Source: an uncultured Clostridia bacterium
GTDB lineage: Bacteria > Bacillota > Clostridia > Oscillospirales > Ruminococcaceae
Direction of reading: 5' to 3'
Length of the DNA: 16,551 nt
NCBI GenBank assembly: GCA_937907305.1
Contig: CALERQ010000214.1
Location: 1-16,551, forward strand
Shown: piece after piece, positions 6,347-12,767 of the stretch
Layout: each line of letters starts with the position of its first letter
Position numbering within the stretch: the stretch's first letter is position 1
The notes under the pieces: model-generated
Told to the model about the DNA's origin: nothing
The model's database searches: none
The model's input: only the letters and a program-made list of their open reading frames with translations
Program-made: the position numbers and the translations under genes

Positions 6347-7681
6347 ATGGAAAAGCTGTTTAAGCTGAAAGCGCACGGCACCGATGTAAAAACCGAGATC
6401 CGTGCGGGTATTACCACCTTCTTTGCGATGGCGTACATCATCTTCGTCAACTCTACCTATTTGGGTATGACCGGTATGAACCAGACCGGTGTAATGGTAG
6501 CCACCTGCGTTTCCGCCGCCATCGGCTGCCTGCTTACCGCGTTTTTGGCCAATGTGCCGTTCTGCCAGGCCCCCGGCATGGGCCTCAACACCTTCTTTAC
6601 CTTTACCGTGTGCTTCGGCATGGGCTACACCTGGGAGCAGGCTCTGGCGATCGTATTTATTTCCGGCGTGCTGTTCCTGGTCGTGACCATCAGCCCCCTG
6701 CGCAAGAAGATCATTGAAGCGATTCCTGCTTCTCTGAAGGCTGCCATTTCCGCCGGTATCGGCTTCTTCATTGCTCTCATCGGCATGTTCAATGTCAATA
6801 TCGTTACTGCCTTTGGTACTGGTATTGCCGGTGCCTATACCGATATGGGCACCATCACCAAGGGCGCTGCCCTGCTGGCTCTCATCGGACTGGCCATCAC
6901 CGCGATTCTGGTTGCCTACCGTGTAAAGGGCGCCATTTTCATCGGCATTATCGCCACCACTCTCATTGGTCTGCTGATGGGCGAGACCGTCATTCCCGAG
7001 AGCTTTACCGTAGCCGGTGTTGGCGAGGCTTTCAGTGAGGTTGCCTTTAAGCTGGACTTCTCCGGTGCTCTTTCTGCCGGCGGCATTGTTCCTTTCCTCA
7101 CCGCTATTATCACCTTTGCCATCTGCGACTGCTTTGATACCGTTGGTACCCTGCTGGGCACCGCGGGCAACGCCGGTATGCTGGATGAGAACGGCAACTT
7201 CCCCGGCGGCGACCGTGCTCTGATCGCGGATGCTATCGCCACCTGCACCGGCGCTCTGCTGGGCACCTCCACCGTTACCACCTTTGTTGAGTCCTCCACC
7301 GGCATTGAGGATGGCGGCCGCACCGGCCTGACCTCCATGACCACCGGCATCCTGTTCCTGCTGGCAGTTATTCTGGCTCCTGTGGCGGGCATCGTTCCCT
7401 CCGCTGCTACCGCTCCCGCGCTTATCATCGTCGGCGTATTCATGATGAAGGGCGTACTGAAGATCGACTGGTCTGATATGGAGACAGCTATTCCCTGTTT
7501 CCTCACCATCGCCATGATGCCCTTTGCCTACTCTATCGCGGATGGTATCGGCTTTGGTATCATTTCCTACACCCTCATCAAGCTGGCCCGCGGCAAAGCG
7601 AAGGAAGTTCCGGTACTGATGTATATTCTTTCTGTTCTGTTCATCCTCAGCTATGTGCTGCTGGCGACTACCGCTGCCTGA
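6347..7681 (+). CDS. NCS2/AzgA-type purine (guanine-hypoxanthine) permease
   Basis: The 444-residue, highly hydrophobic protein aligns by eye with the AzgA/PbuG branch. Visible features are the N-terminus LKAHGTDVKTEIRAGITTFF, the APGMGLNTFF block (residues 75-84) and the later CDCFDTVGTLLGTAGNAG block. It imports purine bases by proton symport across the cytoplasmic membrane. A guanine-type riboswitch upstream supports guanine or hypoxanthine as substrate. AAAGGAGC lies just before the ATG at 6347; an in-frame ATG at 6308 lies at the terminator T-run and is unlikely. Codons ending in T or C (GCT, GGT, GTT) are more frequent than in neighbours such as the CPBP gene, which may reflect higher expression. 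Confidence 0.93.
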   Translation: MEKLFKLKAHGTDVKTEIRAGITTFFAMAYIIFVNSTYLGMTGMNQTGVMVATCVSAAIGCLLTAFLANVPFCQAPGMGLNTFFTFTVCFGMGYTWEQALAIVFISGVLFLVVTISPLRKKIIEAIPASLKAAISAGIGFFIALIGMFNVNIVTAFGTGIAGAYTDMGTITKGAALLALIGLAITAILVAYRVKGAIFIGIIATTLIGLLMGETVIPESFTVAGVGEAFSEVAFKLDFSGALSAGGIVPFLTAIITFAICDCFDTVGTLLGTAGNAGMLDENGNFPGGDRALIADAIATCTGALLGTSTVTTFVESSTGIEDGGRTGLTSMTTGILFLLAVILAPVAGIVPSAATAPALIIVGVFMMKGVLKIDWSDMETAIPCFLTIAMMPFAYSIADGIGFGIISYTLIKLARGKAKEVPVLMYILSVLFILSYVLLATTAA

Positions 7682-7703
7682 TAAAACGGCTTTTGGATCA
7701 CAT

Positions 7704-7735
7704 GCCGTCCCGGTTCCCTGCCGGGGCGGCCTTTT
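7704..7735 (+). terminator. Rho-independent terminator after the permease
   Basis: A 10-bp stem (7704-7713 with 7721-7730, one G-T pair) has a 7-nt loop and is followed by CTTTT. It lies 22 nt after the permease stop. Confidence 0.88.
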
Positions 7736-7742
7736 CTATGCC

Positions 7743-7771
7743 TTGATTTACCGGCGGGCGGGGGGTACAAT
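7743..7771 (+). promoter_or_regulatory. Sigma-A promoter for the DUF3343 gene
   Basis: TTGATT (7743-7748) and TACAAT (7766-7771) are spaced by 17 nt. The predicted start is near 7778, within or beside the ribosome binding sequence AAGGAGAGGTG, so the leader is very short. Confidence 0.75.
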
Positions 7772-7790
7772 AAAGGAGAGGTGAAACAAG

Positions 7791-8051
7791 ATGAATGACG
7801 CTTATCTGATGATTTCCTTTGAGAATACCCATTCCGCCATACAAACCGAACGGCTGCTGGTGCAGCATTTTAAGGTGGTGACGATGCCTACCCTGCGCAC
7901 CGTGACCCAAAGCTGCGGGATCTCCTTGCGGCTGGCGGCCGAGGACTACGAACCGGCCCGGAAGATGGTGGCGGAGAGCGGGCTTTCTTCGGAGATGTAC
8001 GCGATATATTTGGTGGATTCCAACAAAAAAGTGCTGGAACTTTCTAAATAA
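7791..8051 (+). CDS. DUF3343 domain protein (putative Se/S carrier-like)
   Basis: The 86-residue soluble protein matches the DUF3343 pattern. An N-terminal strand (YLMISFENTHSAIQTERLL) reads like other members, followed by VVTMPTLRTVTQSCGISLRL with a single central cysteine, C42. The family has been suggested to be carriers of activated sulfur or selenium, but the function is not established. AAGGAGAGGTG precedes the ATG. It has its own promoter and sits between two terminators, so it is probably monocistronic. Its neighbours are a purine permease and a deaminase-like enzyme; a link to molybdo-selenoenzymes of purine breakdown would be speculation. Confidence 0.82.
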   Translation: MNDAYLMISFENTHSAIQTERLLVQHFKVVTMPTLRTVTQSCGISLRLAAEDYEPARKMVAESGLSSEMYAIYLVDSNKKVLELSK

Positions 8052-8058
8052 TGACGGG

Positions 8059-8087
8059 TTGTTTTTGGAGAAAATGTATGTTAGAAT
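8059..8087 (+). promoter_or_regulatory. Sigma-A promoter for the leader/ncRNA at 8095
   Basis: TTGTTT (8059-8064) and TAGAAT (8082-8087) are spaced by exactly 17 nt. The predicted start is near 8094-8096. It lies 8 nt behind the DUF3343 stop, so the next transcript begins immediately. Confidence 0.75.
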
Positions 8088-8094
8088 GTAGGCG

Positions 8095-8191
8095 AACCGA
8101 ATAGGAGTCCTCCGGATATTGGCAGACTATGGAGAGGCTTTTCCCCCAAGTTGTTTCGCGCCCTGCTCCCATATGGGAGCGGGGCGTTTTT
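8095..8191 (+). ncRNA. Unassigned structured leader RNA or small RNA upstream of the deaminase-like gene
   Basis: About 97 nt lie between a promoter and a strong terminator, with no open reading frame of interest. A stem pairs 8106-8113 (AGTCCTCC) with 8131-8139 (GGAGAGGCT, one bulged A), with a 17-nt loop containing ATATTGGCAGACTAT. A C-rich single strand follows, then the terminator hairpin. It does not match the riboswitch consensuses I can recall (purine, TPP, SAM, preQ1, glycine, T-box, guanidine-I, THF, ZTP). It is either a terminating leader that controls the deaminase-like gene or a free small RNA. Confidence 0.55.
8159..8191 (+). terminator. Strong intrinsic terminator in the 5' leader of the deaminase-like gene
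   Basis: A 12-bp stem pairs 8159-8170 (CGCCCTGCTCCC) with 8175-8186 around an ATAT loop and runs into TTTTT. It lies 91 nt before the deaminase start and after a promoter. No convincing second promoter follows it, so it may be a regulated attenuator. CCCCC at 8143-8147 could compete for the G-rich right arm. Confidence 0.9.
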
Positions 8192-8282
8192 CAAAAGGGG
8201 CGGGAAGCAAGAAAATTCGGCTTGAATGAAAATAGCGCCCTGCCGGATTATTTTATTAAAATTTTTTGGAGGGAATTAAAGT

Positions 8283-9521
8283 ATGCAGATGCTCATTAAG
8301 AACGCGAAGCTCCGTGACCGTGAAGAACTGGTCAACATCCTCATCGACGGCGGCAAGATCGTTGATATCGGTGCGGGACTGACCGCCGAGGCCGAGACCG
8401 TCATTGATGCCGAGGGCAACCTGACCACCGCTTCCTACATCGATCCCCATATCCACCTGGATAAGGTCAATGTACTGGATGTTCTGCCCAAGAACCAGAG
8501 CGGAACCCTGAAGGAAGCCATTGAGATGCTGTGGGATAAGAAGCGCAACTATGTCAATGAGGACATCCTGGCCCGCGGCGGCGATGTAGTGGAGCGTGAG
8601 ATCAAGAACGGCGTACTGAATATCCGTACCCACATCGATGTGGATACCATCACCGGCCTGAAGGCCACCGAGGGCGTGCTGGCCCTGAAAGACAAGTATA
8701 AGGGCGTAGTGGATATGCAGACCGTTGCTTTCCCGCAGGAAGGCATTGTGAAGGACCCCGGCGCCGATAAGCTGATGTGGCAGGCCATGGAAATGGGCTG
8801 CGATGTAGTAGGCGGTATGCCCGCCAATGAGAACTGCCCCGATGACAGCCGCGCGCATGTCAAGCTGTGCTTCGATATTGCTGAGAAGTACGATGCCGAT
8901 GTGGATATGCATGTGGATGAGAGCGACGATCCCTTCTACCGCACCCTGGAGATGGTAGCCGATGAGACCATCGCCCGCGGCTGGCAGGGCCGTGTCACCG
9001 CCGGTCACACCTGCGCTATGGCGGCCTATGATGACCACTATGCTGCCTATGTTATCGAAAAGGTAAAGAAGGCCGGCATCAATGTTATCACTAACCCTGT
9101 TACCAACCTGATGCTCCAGGGCCGCCTGGATAAGCAGCCCATCCGCCGCGGCATTACCCGCGTAAAGGAACTGCTGGCTGCCGGCGTGACCATGAGCTTT
9201 GGCCAGGACTGCGTCAATGATACCTTCTATCCCTACGGTGCCGGCGATATGCTGCAGGTGGCCCTGATTACCGGCCACGCTGCCCAGCTGAGCCTGCCCG
9301 ATGAGATCGAAAAGACCTTCGATATGATCACCGATGACGCCGCCAAGATCCTCCGTCTGAAGGATTACGGCCTGAAGATCGGCTGCAATGCCGATATCGT
9401 CATCACCGCTTGCCGTGACGCCCGCGATGCTATCCGCCTGACTCCGGAGCGCCGCTATGTCATCAAGCGCGGACGCGTAGTGGCTTCCACCACCGTCCAG
9501 TCTAAACTCGCCATCTTCTAA
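8283..9521 (+). CDS. Cytosine-deaminase-like amidohydrolase, possibly 5-methylcytosine deaminase
   Basis: The 412-residue protein follows E. coli CodA along its length. Visible residues are the metal pair H56 and H58 (DPHIHLDK), NQSGTLKEAIE, Q152 in AFPQEGI, HVDE (H210, E213), GHTCAM (H242), the NPVTNLMLQGR and RRGITRVKELL blocks, and the metal aspartate D309 in FGQDCVND. CodA reads HDD here; the second aspartate (Asp-314, substrate discriminating) is C310 in this protein. Loss of that aspartate marks the described bacterial 5-methylcytosine deaminases, so cytosine may not be the main substrate. GGAGGG lies 9 nt before the ATG; a second ATG at 8289 is possible. The gene sits behind a promoter-terminator leader. 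Reaction class is well supported, substrate is inferred. Confidence 0.88.
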   Translation: MQMLIKNAKLRDREELVNILIDGGKIVDIGAGLTAEAETVIDAEGNLTTASYIDPHIHLDKVNVLDVLPKNQSGTLKEAIEMLWDKKRNYVNEDILARGGDVVEREIKNGVLNIRTHIDVDTITGLKATEGVLALKDKYKGVVDMQTVAFPQEGIVKDPGADKLMWQAMEMGCDVVGGMPANENCPDDSRAHVKLCFDIAEKYDADVDMHVDESDDPFYRTLEMVADETIARGWQGRVTAGHTCAMAAYDDHYAAYVIEKVKKAGINVITNPVTNLMLQGRLDKQPIRRGITRVKELLAAGVTMSFGQDCVNDTFYPYGAGDMLQVALITGHAAQLSLPDEIEKTFDMITDDAAKILRLKDYGLKIGCNADIVITACRDARDAIRLTPERRYVIKRGRVVASTTVQSKLAIF

Positions 9522-9534
9522 TGTTTTCTCTCTT

Positions 9535-9573
9535 GGGAAAGGGGCGTCCTCTAACGGGGGCGTCCCTTTTCCC
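9535..9573 (+). terminator. Probable terminator after the deaminase-like gene
   Basis: GGGAAAGGG (9535-9543) pairs with CCCTTTTCCC (9564-9573) with one bulge, enclosing a further CGTCC/GGGCG stem. The T-run forms part of the stem rather than following it, so efficiency is uncertain. Position, 14 nt after the stop, is right. Confidence 0.5.
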
Positions 9574-9602
9574 ATATGCGGGATTTGCGCAGGGGGCAGG
9601 GC

Positions 9603-9685
9603 GGGCCGCAGGCCAGACCGTCCAAAGGGCGGTCTCGACGGGCGGAGCCCGTCGGTTTCGGCGTAGCCGAAACGGCCTGCGGCCC
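9603..9685. repeat. Multi-hairpin palindromic element, copy 4
   Basis: A 12-bp closing stem pairs 9603-9614 (GGGCCGCAGGCC) with 9674-9685. It is filled completely by three hairpins: 9615-9623/9627-9635 (loop AAA, one T-G pair), 9636-9643/9647-9654 (loop GGA, perfect) and 9655-9662/9666-9673 (loop GTA, perfect). No base is unpaired at the junction. GCGCAGGGGG occurs just left of it, as it does left of copy 5. Confidence 0.87.
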
Positions 9686-9744
9686 GTTGCCATCCCCCAG
9701 CGAAAATCTGCCCAGACGACCTGGCTGGGGTGAAAACTTTCCCC

Positions 9745-9773
9745 TTGGCAGTTGCCCTGTGATGCGGTACAAT
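9745..9773 (+). promoter_or_regulatory. Sigma-A promoter for galactose mutarotase
   Basis: TTGGCA (9745-9750) and TACAAT (9768-9773) are spaced by 17 nt. It gives a leader of about 30 nt to the ATG at 9810. Confidence 0.8.
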
Positions 9774-9809
9774 AGTAGGCAGGAACAAATGAAAAGCGAG
9801 GAGAAACCA

Positions 9810-10868
9810 ATGGTCTACAAGCACTTTTTTGGCAGGACACCGGAAGGACAGGCGGTAACACGCTTCACCCTGTTTAACCACAACACCATGGAGGTGAACC
9901 TCCTCAATTACGGGGCGGCGGTGCACAGCATCTGTGTACCGGATAAAGAAGGCCGGGTAGAGGATATCACCCTGGGGTGCGATACCATCGCAGATTATAA
10001 TGATGCCCCGCACTTTGGCGGAACGATAGGCCGGGTGGCCAACCGTATTGCCGGGGCAAAATTCACCCTGAACGGCAGGGAGTATCCGCTGGCGGCCAAT
10101 GACGGGGGCAACCATCTGCACGGCGGTGAGCGGGGCTTTGACCGCTGCCTGTGGCAATGGAGCACCGAGGACATCGATAATGTAGTGGTATTTTCCCGCA
10201 CGGCGGAGGCAGGTGAGGAGGGTTACCCCGGCAGGCTGCATGTGGAGGTGCGCTACTGCTTGACCCAGGAGGATGCGCTGATCATCCACTATACCGCCAC
10301 AGCGGAGGAGGGCGATACCCTGCTGAACCTGACCAACCACACCTATTTTAATCTGGCAGGGCAGGGCAAGGGGGCTATCCTTGGCCACCGGCTGGAGCTG
10401 GCGGCCAGCCGCTATACGCCCATCAATGAAGAGCTGATCCCGACCGGGGAGATGCTGCCGGTGGCGGAAACCCCGCTGGATTTTACCACGCCACATACCA
10501 TCGGGGAACGCATCGGGGCAGACTGTCCGCAGCTAAAAAATGCTGGTGGGTATGACCACAATTTCCTGTTGGACTATGACCCCGAAAGCCCGAACCCGCT
10601 GCACCCGGCGGCGGAGCTCTGTGACCCCGTAAGCGGGCGGCGGCTCACCGTCTTTACCACCGAGCCGGCCCTGCAGCTCTATTCCGGCAACTTCCTGTGC
10701 GGGGAGCGGGGTAAGGGCGGCATCGCCTACCAGAAGCATGGCGGAATCTGCCTGGAAACGCAGCATTGCCCCGATAGCCCCCATCACCCGCAGTTTCCCT
10801 CCATCCTGCTGCGGCAGGGTGAGACCTACGAATCTGAAACAGTGTGGTTCTTTGGCCTGACCGAGTGA
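9810..10868 (+). CDS. galM: Aldose 1-epimerase (galactose mutarotase)
   Basis: The 352-residue cytosolic enzyme interconverts alpha and beta anomers of aldoses such as galactose. Family landmarks are GRVANRIAGA (74-83), NHLHGG (101-106), NHTYFNLAG (176-184, H177 the expected catalytic acid) and E316 in LETQHCPDSPHHP (the expected catalytic base). Length is normal for the family. GCGAGGAG precedes the ATG at 9810; longer in-frame extensions run through palindromic element copy 4 and are not coding. It has its own promoter and terminator, and no galactose operon genes are adjacent. Confidence 0.94.
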   Translation: MVYKHFFGRTPEGQAVTRFTLFNHNTMEVNLLNYGAAVHSICVPDKEGRVEDITLGCDTIADYNDAPHFGGTIGRVANRIAGAKFTLNGREYPLAANDGGNHLHGGERGFDRCLWQWSTEDIDNVVVFSRTAEAGEEGYPGRLHVEVRYCLTQEDALIIHYTATAEEGDTLLNLTNHTYFNLAGQGKGAILGHRLELAASRYTPINEELIPTGEMLPVAETPLDFTTPHTIGERIGADCPQLKNAGGYDHNFLLDYDPESPNPLHPAAELCDPVSGRRLTVFTTEPALQLYSGNFLCGERGKGGIAYQKHGGICLETQHCPDSPHHPQFPSILLRQGETYESETVWFFGLTE

Positions 10869-10876
10869 CGCAGGAA

Positions 10877-10899
10877 AAAAGCAACAGCGGGTTGCTTTT
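10877..10899. terminator. Terminator between galM and the zinc-ribbon regulator
   Basis: A 9-bp stem pairs AAAAGCAAC (10877-10885) with GTTGCTTTT (10891-10899) around AGCGG. The T-run is the end of the stem. It overlaps the -35 region of the next promoter. Confidence 0.7.
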
Positions 10900-10924
10900 C
10901 ATAGAGATGATATGGCGTTATACT
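10896..10924 (+). promoter_or_regulatory. Sigma-A promoter for the zinc-ribbon regulator
   Basis: TTTTCA (10896-10901) and TATACT (10919-10924) are 17 nt apart. The -35 box overlaps the right arm of the galM terminator. Start near 10931 gives a short leader. Confidence 0.6.
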
Positions 10925-10948
10925 ATTCCCAAAGGGAGGAGAAAGCGC

Positions 10949-11389
10949 ATGGAAACAAAAGATGTGATCTATGAACTGAGAACCGGCAAGGGCCTTTCGC
11001 AGGAGGAACTGGCGGAAAAGATTTTTGTGACCCGACAGGCGGTCTCCCGCTGGGAAACCGGCGAAACGGTGCCGAACACCGAAACACTGAAGCTGCTTTC
11101 ACGGCTTTTTGATGTTTCCATCAATACGCTGTTGGGTACGCCGCGGCAGCTTATCTGCCAGTGCTGCGGCATGCCGCTGGAGGACGGCATCACCAGCCGG
11201 GAGCCGGATGGCAGCTATAATGAGGATTACTGCAAGTGGTGCTACACAGATGGGACCTTTGCCTACCAAAGCAAGGATGCGCTGCTGGATTTTTTGCTGA
11301 CGCATATGCCCGATCCGGAAAATGCTCCGGAGAAGGAGCGACGGGCACAGTATGACGCCTACCTTTCGCAACTAAAACGCTGGAAATAA
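10949..11389 (+). CDS. XRE-family HTH regulator with C-terminal zinc ribbon
   Basis: The 146-residue protein begins with a Cro/C1 HTH (about residues 5-60). Its SQEELAEKIFVTRQAVSRWE is closely similar to the regulator at 469. A zinc ribbon of the PF12674 'putative zinc ribbon' type follows, with the CQCCGMPL pair and DYCKWCY pair of cysteines, then a C-terminal helical part. The metal site may be structural or sensory. AAAGGGAGGAG precedes the ATG. An in-frame ATG at 10844 lies inside galM and ahead of the promoter, so it is rejected. Target genes are unknown. Confidence 0.87.
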   Translation: METKDVIYELRTGKGLSQEELAEKIFVTRQAVSRWETGETVPNTETLKLLSRLFDVSINTLLGTPRQLICQCCGMPLEDGITSREPDGSYNEDYCKWCYTDGTFAYQSKDALLDFLLTHMPDPENAPEKERRAQYDAYLSQLKRWK

Positions 11390-11400
11390 ACTGGAAGAAC

Positions 11401-11444
11401 AAAAAACGCCCTCTGCACCAATTGGTACAGGGGGCGGGCTTTTT
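11401..11444. terminator. Bidirectional terminator between converging genes
   Basis: A stem of about 12 bp (11408-11419 with 11424-11435, one mismatch and one G-T pair) has an AATT loop. It is flanked by AAAAAA on the left and TTTTT on the right, so it can serve the zinc-ribbon regulator on plus and the HAD gene on minus. Confidence 0.87.
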
Positions 11445-11454
11445 ATTGTGAGAT

Positions 11455-12246
11455 TTACAGCAGCGGTGCCATAGCCCCGAGAGAGGGAAACACCGCATCG
11501 GGGGAAAAGCTGCTTTCCGCCAGCATGTCGGGGGTGGTTTCGCCGGTCATCACCAGAATGCCACAGGCGCCGTTTTGGGTGCCGCAGGCTACATCGGTAT
11601 ACAGACGGTCCCCCACAAAAGCGATGGCCTCCCGCGGCAGACCGCTCACCGCTTCCACCAGCTCCACCGTTTCGGCGGCGGGCTTGCCCAGGGAACGGGG
11701 CACAAACCCGGTGCTGGTGGTGATAGCCTGGCAGATGGCACCGCAATCGGGGATCGGCTCCGCTTCGGTGGGACAGTTGATATCGGGGTGGGTGGCAAGG
11801 AATTTTGCGCCCCGGCGCAGATAGACGCACGCCTTTTCCAGCCGCTCGTAGGTCAGTGTTTTATCAAAGCCCACCACAACAAGATCGGGCTGTTCTTCGG
11901 TAAGGGGAATCCCGGCTTCCGCAAAACTTTGCCGCAGGGCAGGCACCCCCAGCAGATAGACGCTTTGTCCCGCGCAGTGCGTCTGCAGGTAGTGAATGGT
12001 CACATCCCCGGCCGTGAGAATATCCTCCCGGGTGACAGGAATCCCCACGCGGGAAAGGCGCTCCACATATTCCATTGGGCTGCGGCTGGTGTTATTGGTG
12101 AAAAACAGCACCCGCCGGCCTTTTTCTTTTGCCGTGGTGATAAACTCGGCGGCGCCGGGCAGCAGCCGGTCGCCCAGATATATGGTGCCATCCAGATCCA
12201 GCACAAACAGCCGGATGCGCTCCAGCAGGGCTTTATTTTGCTCCAT
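11455..12246 (-). CDS. HAD-superfamily phosphatase, NagD/AraL-like (HAD-IIA)
   Basis: The 263-residue cytosolic protein contains the HAD nucleophile motif LDLDGTIYLGD (D17 nucleophile, D19 acid-base), motif II FFTNNTS (T50), K188 in SLGKPA and the metal motif GDRLYTD (D213, D218). The broad cap region between motifs II and III is typical of the NagD branch, which dephosphorylates sugar phosphates or nucleotides. The natural substrate is not predictable. The start at 12246 has GGGAGGAACC upstream on the minus strand; a longer form to 12321 would cross its promoter. It is divergent from the orphan gene at 12393. Confidence 0.92.
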   Translation of the reverse strand: MEQNKALLERIRLFVLDLDGTIYLGDRLLPGAAEFITTAKEKGRRVLFFTNNTSRSPMEYVERLSRVGIPVTREDILTAGDVTIHYLQTHCAGQSVYLLGVPALRQSFAEAGIPLTEEQPDLVVVGFDKTLTYERLEKACVYLRRGAKFLATHPDINCPTEAEPIPDCGAICQAITTSTGFVPRSLGKPAAETVELVEAVSGLPREAIAFVGDRLYTDVACGTQNGACGILVMTGETTPDMLAESSFSPDAVFPSLGAMAPLL

Positions 12247-12288
12247 TTTGGTTCCTCCCACAGGTCTATTGGCCGCAATTTCCTCATA

Positions 12289-12317
12289 AATATAGCACAT
12301 CTGCCCCGGCCTGTCCA
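12289..12317 (-). promoter_or_regulatory. Sigma-A promoter for the HAD phosphatase gene
   Basis: On the minus strand TGGACA (12317-12312) and TATATT (12294-12289) are 17 nt apart. The -10 is extended by TGC. Confidence 0.75.
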
Positions 12318-12346
12318 TCAAAGTACGGATTATGGGACTGATAGCC

Positions 12347-12355
12347 TGCTATGAT
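12347..12355 (+). promoter_or_regulatory. Extended -10 promoter for the orphan gene
   Basis: TGCTATGAT is an extended -10 (TGn plus TATGAT). No good -35 is visible. It lies 38 nt before the ATG at 12393. Confidence 0.5.
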
Positions 12356-12392
12356 AAGGACAGAACAAAAAAGATCGCAAGGAGGAACCACC

Positions 12393-12692
12393 ATGACCGA
12401 ACAGATCATTACTATTACAGGATTGGAATTTACCACGGAGGGCCGTCCCATCGCTCATGGCGTGATAATCCGGGAAGGCGTGAGCTCCTTGGAAGAGACC
12501 ATAAAAGCCGGCGGTGCCCAGATGGGCACCCTGCACCCGATGAGCGGCTGCCCGGCAGGCCGGGTAGAAGCCAAATTTGCCGGACAGGGAGCCACGGCGG
12601 TATTCTTCGGGGAGCGTTTTCTGCTGGCGGCGGAAGAGGAATGGAAATCCGATTGGCTCAGTTCCCTGCGGCGGCTGGTGGCCGCGCTGTAA
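12393..12692 (+). CDS. Hypothetical protein, 99 residues
   Basis: I do not recognise this small, probably cytosolic protein. It begins MTEQIITITGLEFTTEGRPI and continues with an alternating strand pattern. The middle holds a Gly-Pro-rich stretch (MGTLHPMSGCPAGRVEAKF), and the C-terminal half has FFGERFLLAAEEEWKSDWL and an amphipathic helix. No membrane segment or signal peptide is seen. CAAGGAGG precedes the ATG, and an extended -10 lies upstream. An in-frame ATG at 12351 overlaps that promoter. It is divergent from the HAD gene and convergent with cysE. Confidence 0.7.
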   Translation: MTEQIITITGLEFTTEGRPIAHGVIIREGVSSLEETIKAGGAQMGTLHPMSGCPAGRVEAKFAGQGATAVFFGERFLLAAEEEWKSDWLSSLRRLVAAL

Positions 12693-12722
12693 GGAGATAA
12701 GGAAAAGCATTGGAAAACCTAC

Positions 12723-12756
12723 AAAAAGGCCCGCCCCATATGGGACGAGCCTTTTA
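12723..12756. terminator. Bidirectional terminator between the orphan gene and cysE
   Basis: A 10-bp stem (12728-12737 with 12742-12751, two C-A mismatches) with an ATAT loop is flanked by AAAAA and TTTT. It can stop transcripts from both sides. Confidence 0.75.
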
Positions 12757-12767
12757 TGCCGAAGAGA

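Noticed and set aside
8106..8139. PyrR-type binding site in the deaminase leader
   Set aside because: The halves AGTCC and GAGAGGCT resemble the known ARUCCNGNGAGGYU element, but here they are separated by about 20 extra bases and the required small loop is missing. The likeness is kept only as a hint.
8256..10496. Minus-strand reading frame of 746 codons
   Set aside because: It runs antisense through the deaminase-like gene, element copy 4 and galM, all with clear family motifs on plus. It has no recognisable domain.
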